Below are positions 4,990-12,023 of a DNA stretch of 15,515 nucleotides, piece by piece; the first letter of the stretch is position 1; each line of letters opens with the position of its first letter. The position numbers and the translations under genes were made by a program. Origin of the DNA: DATBDM01 sp036269915 (GTDB lineage: Bacteria > Actinomycetota > Thermoleophilia > Solirubrobacterales > Solirubrobacteraceae); the NCBI GenBank assembly GCA_036269915.1, contig DATBDM010000127.1, positions 1 to 15,515 on the forward strand, read 5' to 3'. Under the pieces are notes generated by a model, which was given only the letters and a program-made list of their open reading frames with translations, searched no databases and was not told where the DNA came from.

Positions 4990-6989
4990 CAGAGCGTCGG
5001 CGCGCTCGCCGCCGGTGTCGGGCCGGCCGGCATCGGTGGCTGGCAGGTCAACGTGCCCAGCGCGCCGAGCAGCTCGCACCGCGCCTGCGGGGCCGGCGTG
5101 CCGACCAGCGACTCGGCGGCCTGCTGCTGCTGCGCCCGCTGCTGGGCGGCTGCGGCCGAGCCCGGCTTGGCCGGCGGCTGGTACCACTCGCAGACGCCGT
5201 CGTTGCCGTTGGCGGCGCAGTCGAGCAGCATGGCCTCCTTGGCCGCGTTGCCGCGACCGACGTTGGCCGGCGAGCCGCAGTCCTGCGGCAGGTAGCCCGG
5301 GACGGTGGTGCCGGCGGCCGGCGGGGGCGGGGGATCGGACGTGACGCTCGCCACGGTCCCCGCGCTGCCGGTGTTCGGGTACCAGCAGTTGCCCGTGTTG
5401 CCCGGGAACTCGTCCCACCAGAAGTCGACGCCGTTGGGCGCCACCCTGCCCGCGGGCGAGCGACCCATGACGTTGTCGTAGTAGCGGTCGTCGTTCGAGG
5501 TCGAGCTGGCGGTCTTGGGTGTGCAGGCCGGCGAGCCCTCCTCCGAATGGGGAGCGCAGGCGAGCACGTCGGGGACCGCGATGAGCATCGTCCCGCGGCG
5601 CCAGTTGTCGTAGATGTGGTTGTGGCGGACGACGTCGCTGTTGCCGCCGGCGATCAGCACGCCGACGCCGATCGGCACCGGCGTGATCGACTTGACGTCC
5701 GAGTGGGGTCCGTACACGTCGAAGTTGTTGCCGTGCACGTTGTTGTGCTCGTAGACCGTCGAGTCCTGGGGGAAGCCGGGGTGCCCACCGGCGTAGAACG
5801 AGTCGGTCACGAGGCCCGCGGCGTTGTCGTAGATCTCGTTGTGGTGGAAGTGGACGGCGTTGCCCATGGTCCCGGACGTCGCCATGTTGTTGTGGTGGAT
5901 GTCGCAGCGGCGGATCTCCTGGTTCAGTCGCCGCTTCGCGTAGAACTGCGGGTCGCGCTGGGCGCCGGTGTCCGGCGCGCCGCCCGGGTAGATGCCCGAG
6001 TCCCCGCTGCCCGCCGCGTCGCAGTGCTGCGTCAGGCCGTGGTCGGAGGTGAACATCAGGGCGCCGTACTCGCCCGCGTACATGAACTTGAGCCGGTCCT
6101 GGACGTAGCCGTCGGTCTCCAGGATGTAGATGTCGTGCTCCGCCGCGTGACGCGCGGTGAAGTTGCGCAGGACGATCCCGTCGGCGCGGTCGGCCTTGAG
6201 CGCGACGTCCTTGGCCGAGCCCAGCGGGGCGTGGTTGCCGGACGCGACGCGGCCGGCGTCGAGGACCACGGCGTCGGGCGTCGCGCCCGAGCCCTCGATC
6301 TGCATGTTGCAGCGGATGCAGCGGCCGGCGTTGGGGATGCCGTGCGGGTCGGGGCGGCCGGTCGGGCTGGAAGGCGGGTCCTGGCCCGGGCCCAGCGCGC
6401 GGCCGATCACCGCGACCAGGTTCTGGGCGTTCGGGCAGCGGTACTGGTACTCGTAGGAGACCGCGCCCTTGCCCTTCTCGGAGGTGGTCCGGTAGGGCTC
6501 GCACTCCGGCGGCAGCGAGGGCACCTTCCGCGCCGTGGGCTCCGTGTAGACGCCCGGCATGATCACGACGCGGTCGTTGTTGTGCGACGCGGTGACCGCC
6601 GGCTGGATCTGGTGAAAGCGGCAGCGCGCGGCGAGCTTGCGGTTGAGCGCGCGCAGCTTACGGGCCTGCGTGGCCGAGATCCTTCGTCTGGGCTGCGAGG
6701 GACGCACCCGGTAGCCCCGGCGCGCCTTGCGGATGTCCTTGCGCGCGCGGGCGAGCGAGTCCGATTCGCAGACGACGCGCGTCCTGCCCGGCGGTGCGGA
6801 CTTCAGCGCGGACGCGAGCGAACGCTCGTTGGGCACGTGGCCGCCTGCCGCCGGCTTCGTGCTGTGGTCGGGACGCGGGTCGGGCCAGTACGCCGTGCGC
6901 TCGATATGGGCGAACGACGGTGCGGCACAGGTGACGGTCACGGCAGCGGCCGCGACAGCGGCTGCCCAGATCCGGTTCTGGCGTCGCAT
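4989..6989 (-). CDS. Secreted right-handed parallel beta-helix protein
   Basis: A 666-residue exported protein. The Sec signal peptide spans residues 1-27, ending in an APSFA cleavage site before HIERTAYWPDPRPD. A lysine/arginine-rich linker follows. From about residue 140 ('VVIMPGVY') to about 505 there are repeated coils rich in Asn, His and small hydrophobics: 'CDIHHNNM', 'HFHHNEIYDNAAG', 'VYEHNNVHGNN', 'VRHNHIYDN', 'DRYYDNVMG'. This is the NosD/pectate-lyase-like pattern of carbohydrate-binding or -cleaving beta-helices. At least a dozen cysteines outside the signal suggest disulphides. A Pro-rich stretch, 'CEWYQPPAKPG' and a Gln/Ala-rich segment (about 605-630) form the tail. The start at 6989 is chosen because it begins the signal peptide; an upstream ATG at 7040 would add 17 unlikely residues. 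Catalytic residues cannot be assigned, and the substrate is unknown. Confidence 0.88.
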   Translation of the reverse strand: MRRQNRIWAAAVAAAAVTVTCAAPSFAHIERTAYWPDPRPDHSTKPAAGGHVPNERSLASALKSAPPGRTRVVCESDSLARARKDIRKARRGYRVRPSQPRRRISATQARKLRALNRKLAARCRFHQIQPAVTASHNNDRVVIMPGVYTEPTARKVPSLPPECEPYRTTSEKGKGAVSYEYQYRCPNAQNLVAVIGRALGPGQDPPSSPTGRPDPHGIPNAGRCIRCNMQIEGSGATPDAVVLDAGRVASGNHAPLGSAKDVALKADRADGIVLRNFTARHAAEHDIYILETDGYVQDRLKFMYAGEYGALMFTSDHGLTQHCDAAGSGDSGIYPGGAPDTGAQRDPQFYAKRRLNQEIRRCDIHHNNMATSGTMGNAVHFHHNEIYDNAAGLVTDSFYAGGHPGFPQDSTVYEHNNVHGNNFDVYGPHSDVKSITPVPIGVGVLIAGGNSDVVRHNHIYDNWRRGTMLIAVPDVLACAPHSEEGSPACTPKTASSTSNDDRYYDNVMGRSPAGRVAPNGVDFWWDEFPGNTGNCWYPNTGSAGTVASVTSDPPPPPAAGTTVPGYLPQDCGSPANVGRGNAAKEAMLLDCAANGNDGVCEWYQPPAKPGSAAAAQQRAQQQQAAESLVGTPAPQARCELLGALGTLTCQPPMPAGPTPAASAPTL

Positions 6990-7088
6990 GGTGAGCTCTG
7001 CAACGCGCAAACGCCCGGAATCTTGCGCAATCGACCCCATGCGCGAACGAACACGGGTGCAGCAAGCTCTGGCGGCCGCGCGGCGCTC

Positions 7089-7751
7089 TCAGCGGAGCGG
7101 CTGCGCAGTGGCCAGGTCGACCGCCATGGCCGCCGCCGCGTCGGCGTGCGAGTAGCCGTGGAGGCTTGCGAACACCGTCAATCCGCGCCGCGCGATGAAC
7201 GCGCCGACGTGGCCGGCGTGCATCCCACCTCCAGGATCCGCGAAACGGTAGAGGACGACCGCGCGCCCGGCCAGGTGCCGGCGAGCGACGAGCGTGGCGG
7301 GCCTGGCCTGATCGTTCTCCACGCCTTCGATCACGAGGCGACGCACGGTCCCCGGCCGGCCCGCGCCGACGATCCAGTGCTGGTGCCCGGGGATGACGCC
7401 GTCGTTGAACGACAGCTGGTAGAGGTCGCGCGCGTTGAAGAACACGACCGGGCCGTACAGGTCCCGGTCGGGGATGTGCTCGACGTCGCCGATGGGGCCC
7501 TTGGGAATGAGCCGCGGGCAGTAGACGGGCACCGTCGTCTGCCGGACCGCGGACGCGCAGGTACGGCTCACCTTGGGCGAGATCCGCGTGGTCATCGGCA
7601 GCGAATGCACCGTGCGCGAGAGTGAAGAGAGACTGACGACGGGCTCCTTGGCTCGCGGCTCTTGGCCGTGTCCGCAGCCGGCCGCGACCGTGACGACGAC
7701 CACGCAGACGCCGGCGCTCGCCCGACCCAGCGGGACCGCTGCTCGTCGCAT
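7089..7751 (-). CDS. Putative lipoprotein of unknown function
   Basis: A 220-residue protein starting MRRAAVPLGRASAGVCVVVV and reaching a lipobox 'VAAGC' with the acylated Cys near residue 26, so it should be anchored on the outer face of the cytoplasmic membrane. The mature part contains 'TTVPVYCPRLIPKGPIGDVEHIPD', 'YQLSFNDGVIPGHQHWIVGAG' and a C-terminal 'GGGMHAGHVGAFIARRGLTVFASLHGYSHADAAAAMAVDL'. I recognise no named domain; the many His and aromatic residues could suit ligand binding. An in-frame GTG at 7769 overlaps the dehydrogenase stop as GTGA and is an equally possible start, adding six residues. It sits between the dehydrogenase and the beta-helix gene on the same strand, 99 bases upstream of the latter. 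Confidence 0.8.
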   Translation of the reverse strand: MRRAAVPLGRASAGVCVVVVTVAAGCGHGQEPRAKEPVVSLSSLSRTVHSLPMTTRISPKVSRTCASAVRQTTVPVYCPRLIPKGPIGDVEHIPDRDLYGPVVFFNARDLYQLSFNDGVIPGHQHWIVGAGRPGTVRRLVIEGVENDQARPATLVARRHLAGRAVVLYRFADPGGGMHAGHVGAFIARRGLTVFASLHGYSHADAAAAMAVDLATAQPLR

Positions 7752-7765
7752 GACAGACGCGACGG

Positions 7766-8725
7766 TCACCCCAAGCTGAGGACGGCCGCGCCGGAGAAGC
7801 GGCCGGCGCGCAGGTCGGCCAGCGCCTCGTTCGCCGCCTCGAGCGGATAGGTGGTGACGCGCGTGCGCACCGGAACCTGCGGGGCCAGTGCGAGGAACTC
7901 GACGCCGTCGGCGCGCGTGAGGTTGGCGACCGATCGCACCTGGCGCTCGTGCCACAGCAGCTCGTACGGGAAGGAGGGGATGTCGCTCATGTGGATGCCG
8001 CTGCACACGACGACGCCGCCCGGCGCCAGGACGCGGAGCGCCTCGGGAACGAGCGCGCCGTCAGGTGCGAAGACGATCGCCGCATCGAGCGGCTCGGGCG
8101 GCGTGTCACCCGAGCCGCCCGCCCACGTCGCGCCGAGCTCGCGGGCGAAGGCCTGGGCGCGCTCGTCCCCTGGTCGCGTGAAGGCGTAGACCTCGCGGCC
8201 CTGCCACGCGGCGACCTGCGCAAGGATGTGCGCGGAGGCGCCGAAGCCGTAGAGCCCCAGCCGGTGCGCGTCGCCGCACATGCCCAGCGCCCGGTAGCCG
8301 ATCAGCCCCGCGCACAGCAGGGGCGCAGCCTGCTCGTCGGGGTAGCCCTCCGGCACCGGGAAGCAGAACCGCTCGTCGGCCACGGCGTACTCGGCCTGGC
8401 CCCCGTCGACGTCGCAGCCCGTGAAGCGCGCGCGCTCGCAGAGGTTCTCGCGGCCGGAGCGGCAGTACTTGCAGTCCCCGTCCGTCCAGCCGAGCCACGG
8501 CACGCCGAGCCGGCGGCCGGTCGCGTCGTCGGTGCCGATGATCTGATGGCCGAGCACCCGCGGGAACTGCGCGATCGCGACCTCGCCGTCCAGTAGGTGC
8601 AGGTCGGTGCGGCAGACCCCGCAGGCGGAGACGCGCAGCCGCACCTGGCCGGGGCCGGGCTCGGGAACCGGGAGCTCGGCGAGCTGCAGCGGACCGCCGA
8701 CCCGTTCGAGGATCATTGCGCGCAT
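7766..8725 (-). CDS. Zinc-dependent alcohol dehydrogenase family protein (MDR superfamily)
   Basis: A 319-residue cytoplasmic oxidoreductase, expected to interconvert alcohols and aldehydes/ketones with NAD(P). The N-terminal GroES-like domain has the catalytic zinc site 'ACGVCRTD' (Cys35/Cys38) and 'GHQIIG' (His60). The nucleotide-binding domain carries 'LGLYGFGASAHILAQVA' (about residues 160-180). The GHQ and GFGASAH versions fit the AdhA-like subfamily that I recall as 'zinc-binding alcohol dehydrogenase family'. The structural zinc loop is unusual: it reads TDGDCKYCRSGRENLC, with Asp82 where the first of four cysteines is expected. A Cys104 appears nearby in 'FTGCD'. The start at ATG 8725 begins the conserved 'MRAMILERVG'; the open frame extends upstream to 9001 without homology. 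Its stop touches the possible GTG start of the lipoprotein. Confidence 0.92.
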   Translation of the reverse strand: MRAMILERVGGPLQLAELPVPEPGPGQVRLRVSACGVCRTDLHLLDGEVAIAQFPRVLGHQIIGTDDATGRRLGVPWLGWTDGDCKYCRSGRENLCERARFTGCDVDGGQAEYAVADERFCFPVPEGYPDEQAAPLLCAGLIGYRALGMCGDAHRLGLYGFGASAHILAQVAAWQGREVYAFTRPGDERAQAFARELGATWAGGSGDTPPEPLDAAIVFAPDGALVPEALRVLAPGGVVVCSGIHMSDIPSFPYELLWHERQVRSVANLTRADGVEFLALAPQVPVRTRVTTYPLEAANEALADLRAGRFSGAAVLSLG

Positions 8726-8776
8726 GAGCCGATGATCCCCGATCACCCGGCTTGGGGCGAGCCGTACAGTCGGGGC

Positions 8777-8854
8777 GTGGCCGCGATCGTCGCCGGCATC
8801 GGCTTCGCCAACGGCGTGCTCCGCGAGGGCACCTACGGCCGCCGCGGCCTGTGA
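8777..8854 (+). pseudogene. Possible truncated remnant of a small membrane protein gene
   Basis: GTG at 8777 opens a 25-codon frame, VAAIVAGIGFANGVLREGTY followed by GRRGL and a stop at 8852-8854. A TACAGT hexamer at 8765-8770 ends six bases before the GTG, exactly where a leaderless promoter would be, although no good -35 is seen. The peptide resembles, from memory, the opening of a family of about 140-residue membrane proteins with an 'AN-G-x-LRE-x-xYG' segment, but the rest of such a protein is missing in all three frames before the next gene. It may be a relict, a microprotein, or chance. Confidence 0.3.
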
Positions 8855-8924
8855 CGGCGACCGTCGGCGAGCGATCGAATCGTCGAGACCGATGAGTTCT
8901 CGCCTCCGCGAGGGTCTCGATGAC

Positions 8925-9314
8925 ATGACCGCCACGCGAGCTCTCATCACCGGTGTCGATTTCGTCTGCATCCCCGCCCAGGACTTCGACGCGATGACCA
9001 CGTTCTACGGCGAGACGCTCGGCCTGCCGTTCGTCAAGCGCTACGGGGACCGGCCGGGCGCGGAGTACCAGGCCGGGAACCTCACGCTGGCCATCATGCG
9101 CACCGAGGACTTCGGTGGCACGTTCTCGCCCAACGCGATGCCGATCGCCCTCCAGGTCGACGATGTCGCCACGGCGCGCGTGCACCTCGAGGACAGGGGC
9201 GTGCGCTTCGTCAGCGACACCTTCGACTCGGGCGTCTGCTGGCAGGCGATCTGCCTGGATCCCGACGGCAATCCCCTCTCGCTCCACCACCGGTACGCGC
9301 CCGCCGGCGTCTGA
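8925..9314 (+). CDS. VOC superfamily protein (glyoxalase/bleomycin-resistance fold)
   Basis: A 129-residue soluble protein. The first module begins 'GVDFVCIPAQDFDAMTTFYGETLGLPF' and the second 'MPIALQVDDVATARVHLEDRGVRFV'. The end 'ICLDPDGNPLSLHHRYAP' matches the strand that usually carries the last metal ligand (the DPDGN-L motif), although Ser-Leu-His replaces the usual Glu-Leu. It could be a lyase, dioxygenase-like or antibiotic-binding member; the ligand cannot be read. The start at 8925 is preferred: CGAGGG at 8909-8914 is positioned as its ribosome binding site, and residues added by the in-frame ATG at 8892 do not resemble the family. It is a single gene and does not resemble the first VOC gene closely. 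Confidence 0.88.
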   Translation: MTATRALITGVDFVCIPAQDFDAMTTFYGETLGLPFVKRYGDRPGAEYQAGNLTLAIMRTEDFGGTFSPNAMPIALQVDDVATARVHLEDRGVRFVSDTFDSGVCWQAICLDPDGNPLSLHHRYAPAGV

Positions 9315-9523
9315 GAGATCGCGGACGTCCAGGGCCTTCATGGACGCCCAACCTGAGCACCGCCGCTGTCCGGTCTGGCGCTCTTTCGAGATCATGGAGA
9401 CGACGCCGGGCGACGGCGTGAACGATCGCGGCGTGTAACGAGCCCCGAGTCCGGCGCAGCGGAAGTCCACCATCCGTCCACGAGGATCTCGTTCGCACGG
9501 TCTTTCGGGCAGGAGGCGCGAGC
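9315..9523. other. Convergent intergenic stretch without a supported gene
   Basis: Between the stops of the VOC gene and the dehydrogenase gene lie 209 bases. They hold a small self-complementary element ACGAG-GAT-CTCGT at 9480-9492, which could be a weak terminator for the dehydrogenase. There is also a 32-codon plus-strand frame from ATG 9340 with no convincing ribosome binding site. I see no RNA gene or repeat here. Confidence 0.4.
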
Positions 9524-10396
9524 TCACCCGTGGCGCAGGAGAGCTTCCGAGACGTCCCAGAGGCGGTGCGCGTTGGCGGAGTCGAGGGCGTAGGCGGCGA
9601 CGCCGGTTGCGGCGGCGTCGCGGTGATCGACGGTCGGGGCTTCGTTGCAGTCCTCGAAGTAGCGGCCGCCGATGACCTCGAGCTCCGGGGACGCCGCCAG
9701 CAGCACCGAGGTGGCCGCGCCCTGCTCGGGCGTCTTCTGGCGCTCGGGCGGCGTGACGAGCTTGCCGCCGACGTGCCGCTGCAGGTTGGTGGCGATCGCC
9801 CCCGGGTTCAGCGCGTTGGCGGTGATCCCGTCGCCGGCCCAGCGCGCGGTCGCGCCGACGGCGAAGAGGATGGCTGCGGTCTTGGACTGACCGTAGGCGA
9901 GCAGCGGGTCGTACGGCCGGAAGCGGAAGTGGAGGTCGTCGAAGACGACGGGGGAGTAGAGGTGCCCCGTCGAGCTGACGACCACGATGCGGGCGGAGCC
10001 GGCGGCCGCGAGCGCGTCATGGAGCGCGCGTGCGAGCGCGAAGTGACCGAGATGATTGGTGGCGAACTGCAGCTCCCATCCCTGTGGCGTCCGCTGCTCC
10101 GGGGTCATCATCACGCCGGCGTTGTTGACGAGGATGTCCAGCGGGCCCACCCAGGTCGACGCGAGCGCGGCCACGGAAGCCGGGTCGGTCACCTCGATCG
10201 CCGCGACGGCGACGTCGTCGCGGCCCGTCGTCGCCGCGATGTCGGCCGCGGCCGTCGAACCGGCTTGCGTGTTGCGGACGGCGAGCGTGACCTGGGCGCC
10301 GGCGCCCGCGAGCGCGCGTGCGGTCTCGATGCCGATGCCCGACGAGGCGCCGGTCACGATGGCGCGCTTGCCGCTCAGGTCGACGCCCGCCACCAC
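9524..10396 (-). CDS. Short-chain dehydrogenase/reductase (SDR), N-terminus displaced by a one-base frame break
   Basis: A 290-residue frame encoding a classical SDR oxidoreductase with a Rossmann fold for NAD(P)H. Visible motifs are TGASSGIG (residues 15-22), NNAG (91-94), Asn114, Ser141/142 in 'VVVSSTGHLYSP' and the catalytic Tyr168-x-x-x-Lys172 ('YGQSK'). The layout, with 'LNPGAIATNLQRHV' and a long C-terminal region, resembles retinol dehydrogenase/WW-domain oxidoreductase-like members; the substrate is unknown. The frame itself has only GTG codons at 10396 and 10393, with a purine-rich stretch too close to be a good ribosome binding site. The N-terminus I expect for this family is found just upstream in another frame (see the next entry). 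So the gene either carries a true +1 base, contains a sequencing error, or is read with a shortened start. All catalytic motifs are downstream and intact. Confidence 0.88.
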   Translation of the reverse strand: MVAGVDLSGKRAIVTGASSGIGIETARALAGAGAQVTLAVRNTQAGSTAAADIAATTGRDDVAVAAIEVTDPASVAALASTWVGPLDILVNNAGVMMTPEQRTPQGWELQFATNHLGHFALARALHDALAAAGSARIVVVSSTGHLYSPVVFDDLHFRFRPYDPLLAYGQSKTAAILFAVGATARWAGDGITANALNPGAIATNLQRHVGGKLVTPPERQKTPEQGAATSVLLAASPELEVIGGRYFEDCNEAPTVDHRDAAATGVAAYALDSANAHRLWDVSEALLRHG

Positions 10397-10445
10397 CCTC
10401 GGCGGCGGTGGAGCGGAAGCCGAAGGGGGTCGTGATCGGCGTCAT
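10397..10445 (-). other. Out-of-frame N-terminal segment of the SDR gene
   Basis: An ATG at 10445-10443 on the minus strand opens MTPITTPFGFRSTAAE, which reads on to a GAG codon at 10400-10398. Exactly one base later (10397) the SDR frame continues as VVAGVDLSGKRAIVTG. From memory, actinobacterial SDRs of this type begin with a 'TPITTPFG-x-x-STAAEVVAG-x-DLSGK' sequence, so the two pieces belong together and are separated by one surplus G in the G-run complementary to 10396-10398. Joined, the protein would be 306 residues. Confidence 0.75.
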
Positions 10446-10599
10446 GACGAGCAGTGTTCGACGTTCGAGTGATCGCCAGCCAATCTCTGCGCAACGATGG
10501 CGGGGAGGTGCGCTGATCGTCGTGGCGCGCCCGAGCGCAGTGTGAGAGGGTCCTCGTGGGGCGCCGATCATCCGCAGCTACCCACCAGGAGGACTCGCG

Positions 10600-11574
10600 A
10601 TGATCCGGAGACCGACAATCGCCATACCGTCGGCGGTCGTGGCGGTGCTCGCCCTAGCCGCCGGCGCAGTGCCCGCGGCGGCCGTCGAGAACGGGCGCAT
10701 CGCCTTCCAGGCGAACGTCGGTAAGTTCCCCCAGATCTTCACGATCCGGCCCGACGGCACCGGGCTCAGGCAGATCACCCACATCCCGCGCAAGGATCCG
10801 GGCGCCGAGAACCCGATCTGGTCGCCGGACGGCCGGACGATCGCCTTCGACATGGCGACCCGCTCCGGGGTGTCCGTCTTCACCGTGCCCGCGAGCGGCG
10901 GCACGCCGACCGAGCTGGCGCTCAGCGTCGGGAAGTTCAACGGCGATCCGGCGTACTCGCCCGACGGGTCGCAGATCTCGTTCGACCAGGACCCCGGCGA
11001 CGCGGCGCCGACCGTCCACGGCATCTTCATCGCCAACGCCGACGGAAGCAGTCCTCGCCGGCTGACGACGGGGATCGCCACCAGGAAGGCGTTCGACACC
11101 GAGTCGCAGTGGTCCCCGGACGGGCGGCAGATCGCCTTCACGCGCGTGAAGAACAACAAGCAGGCAGCGATCTTCGTCGTCAATGTCGACGGCACGGGGC
11201 TGAAGCAGTTGACGCGATACAAGCTCGACGCCGCGAGCCCGGACTGGTCGCCCGACGGCAAGACGATCCTCTACAACACATACTGGGACTCGCCGGGCGG
11301 CGCGGCAGCCAACCTCTACGCGGTCTCACCCTCCGGCGGCCACAAGACCGCGCTCACCCACGATCGCGCGACGAAGAACACCTTCGTCGCCTCCTTCCGG
11401 CCCTCGTGGGCGCCGGACGGCAAGCGGATCGTGTTCACGCACATCAACTTCAAGAAGAAGTCGGCAACCGCCGGGCTGTACACGATCAGGCCTGACGGGA
11501 CGCACCGCAAGCGCGTCACGCACATGGGCCCGAAGCAATTCGCGACGAACCCGGACTGGGGGATCGCGCCCTGA
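10600..11574 (+). CDS. Secreted TolB-like beta-propeller (PD40/WD40-like repeat) protein
   Basis: A 324-residue exported protein. Residues 1 to about 28 form a signal peptide ending 'PAAA' before VENGRIAFQ. The rest is a propeller with repeats marked by 'WSPDGRTIAF' (about residue 73), 'YSPDGSQISF' (117), 'WSPDGRQIAF' (170), 'WSPDGKTILY' (215) and 'WAPDGKRIVF' (269). Each repeat is followed by an 'IFTIRPDGTG-x-x-QIT'-type strand. This is the TolB C-terminal-like repeat, but no TolB N-terminal domain, peptidase or kinase domain is present and there are no Tol-Pal genes nearby, so it is probably a stand-alone binding protein outside the membrane. AGGAGG at 10587-10592 gives a strong ribosome binding site. 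The last 59 bases overlap the end of the convergent SRPBCC gene. Confidence 0.9.
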   Translation: MIRRPTIAIPSAVVAVLALAAGAVPAAAVENGRIAFQANVGKFPQIFTIRPDGTGLRQITHIPRKDPGAENPIWSPDGRTIAFDMATRSGVSVFTVPASGGTPTELALSVGKFNGDPAYSPDGSQISFDQDPGDAAPTVHGIFIANADGSSPRRLTTGIATRKAFDTESQWSPDGRQIAFTRVKNNKQAAIFVVNVDGTGLKQLTRYKLDAASPDWSPDGKTILYNTYWDSPGGAAANLYAVSPSGGHKTALTHDRATKNTFVASFRPSWAPDGKRIVFTHINFKKKSATAGLYTIRPDGTHRKRVTHMGPKQFATNPDWGIAP

Positions 11575-12016
11575 ACAACACCCTCCGGCGAAAGGCGCCG
11601 TCGAGGTTCGCGACCGTCCGGTGCATCGTGCGCTCGACCGCGCGTTGCAGGAGCGCGCGATCAGCGAGTCCTCGGAGGCCTGCCCGCGGCTCGAACACGA
11701 CCCCGAGGCGATACGCGAATCCATCGCCGTCGGCCGAGAAGCCACGTTCGTGGCGCACGTCGGGGAGCGCCCGCTGGCGGCTGTCGTACTCGACGAGGAC
11801 GCACGGGTCGAACGTGCGCAGCGTCATCTCGAGCTCGACGGTTCGCCCGAGCAGCCGCATCACCACGCGGGCGCGATCTCCCGGGGCTCGCCATTGCGAT
11901 CCAGGCTCCACGCTGATCAGACCGGGCCAGTAGTCCGGCCAGTTGCGCGGATCGACGATGTAGTCGAATCCGTCTTCGAGCGCGACCTCGAAGCGATGCC
12001 TCAGCTCGACGCGCAT
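11516..12016 (-). CDS. SRPBCC (START/Bet v1-like) family protein
   Basis: A 166-residue soluble protein beginning 'MRVELRHRFEVALEDGFDYIVDPRNWPDYWPGL', the characteristic opening of polyketide-cyclase/START-like proteins (a beta strand, then 'F-x-x-x-D-x-x-x-WP-x-YW'). 'GDRARVVMRLLGRTVELEMTLRTFDP' and a long C-terminal helix containing 'LQRAVERTMHRTVANLDGAF' follow. These proteins bind hydrophobic ligands in a central cavity; the ligand is unknown. The frame then continues through a low-complexity Arg/Ser tail into the 3' end of the convergent propeller gene, suggesting that the ancestral stop was lost or moved. It begins seven bases after the methyltransferase stop, with GGGTGAG as a possible ribosome binding site, so the two are co-transcribed. 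Confidence 0.82.
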   Translation of the reverse strand: MRVELRHRFEVALEDGFDYIVDPRNWPDYWPGLISVEPGSQWRAPGDRARVVMRLLGRTVELEMTLRTFDPCVLVEYDSRQRALPDVRHERGFSADGDGFAYRLGVVFEPRAGLRGLADRALLQRAVERTMHRTVANLDGAFRRRVLFRARSPSPGSSRIASGPCA

Positions 12017-12023
12017 CGGCCGC

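Noticed and set aside
4990..6504. Upstream extension of the frame that encodes the small anchored protein
   Set aside because: The frame stays open inside the beta-helix gene but the translated part is Arg/Pro/Gly-rich; the ATG at 4989 overlaps the upstream stop and begins a membrane anchor.
4860..7625. Plus-strand open frame of about 920 codons
   Set aside because: A GC-driven mirror frame across the beta-helix and lipoprotein genes; Val/Arg/Ala-rich with no motif and it spans two real genes.
9340..9438. A 32-codon plus-strand frame after the second VOC gene
   Set aside because: No convincing ribosome binding site, no hydrophobic or motif-like content, and no promoter; probably chance.
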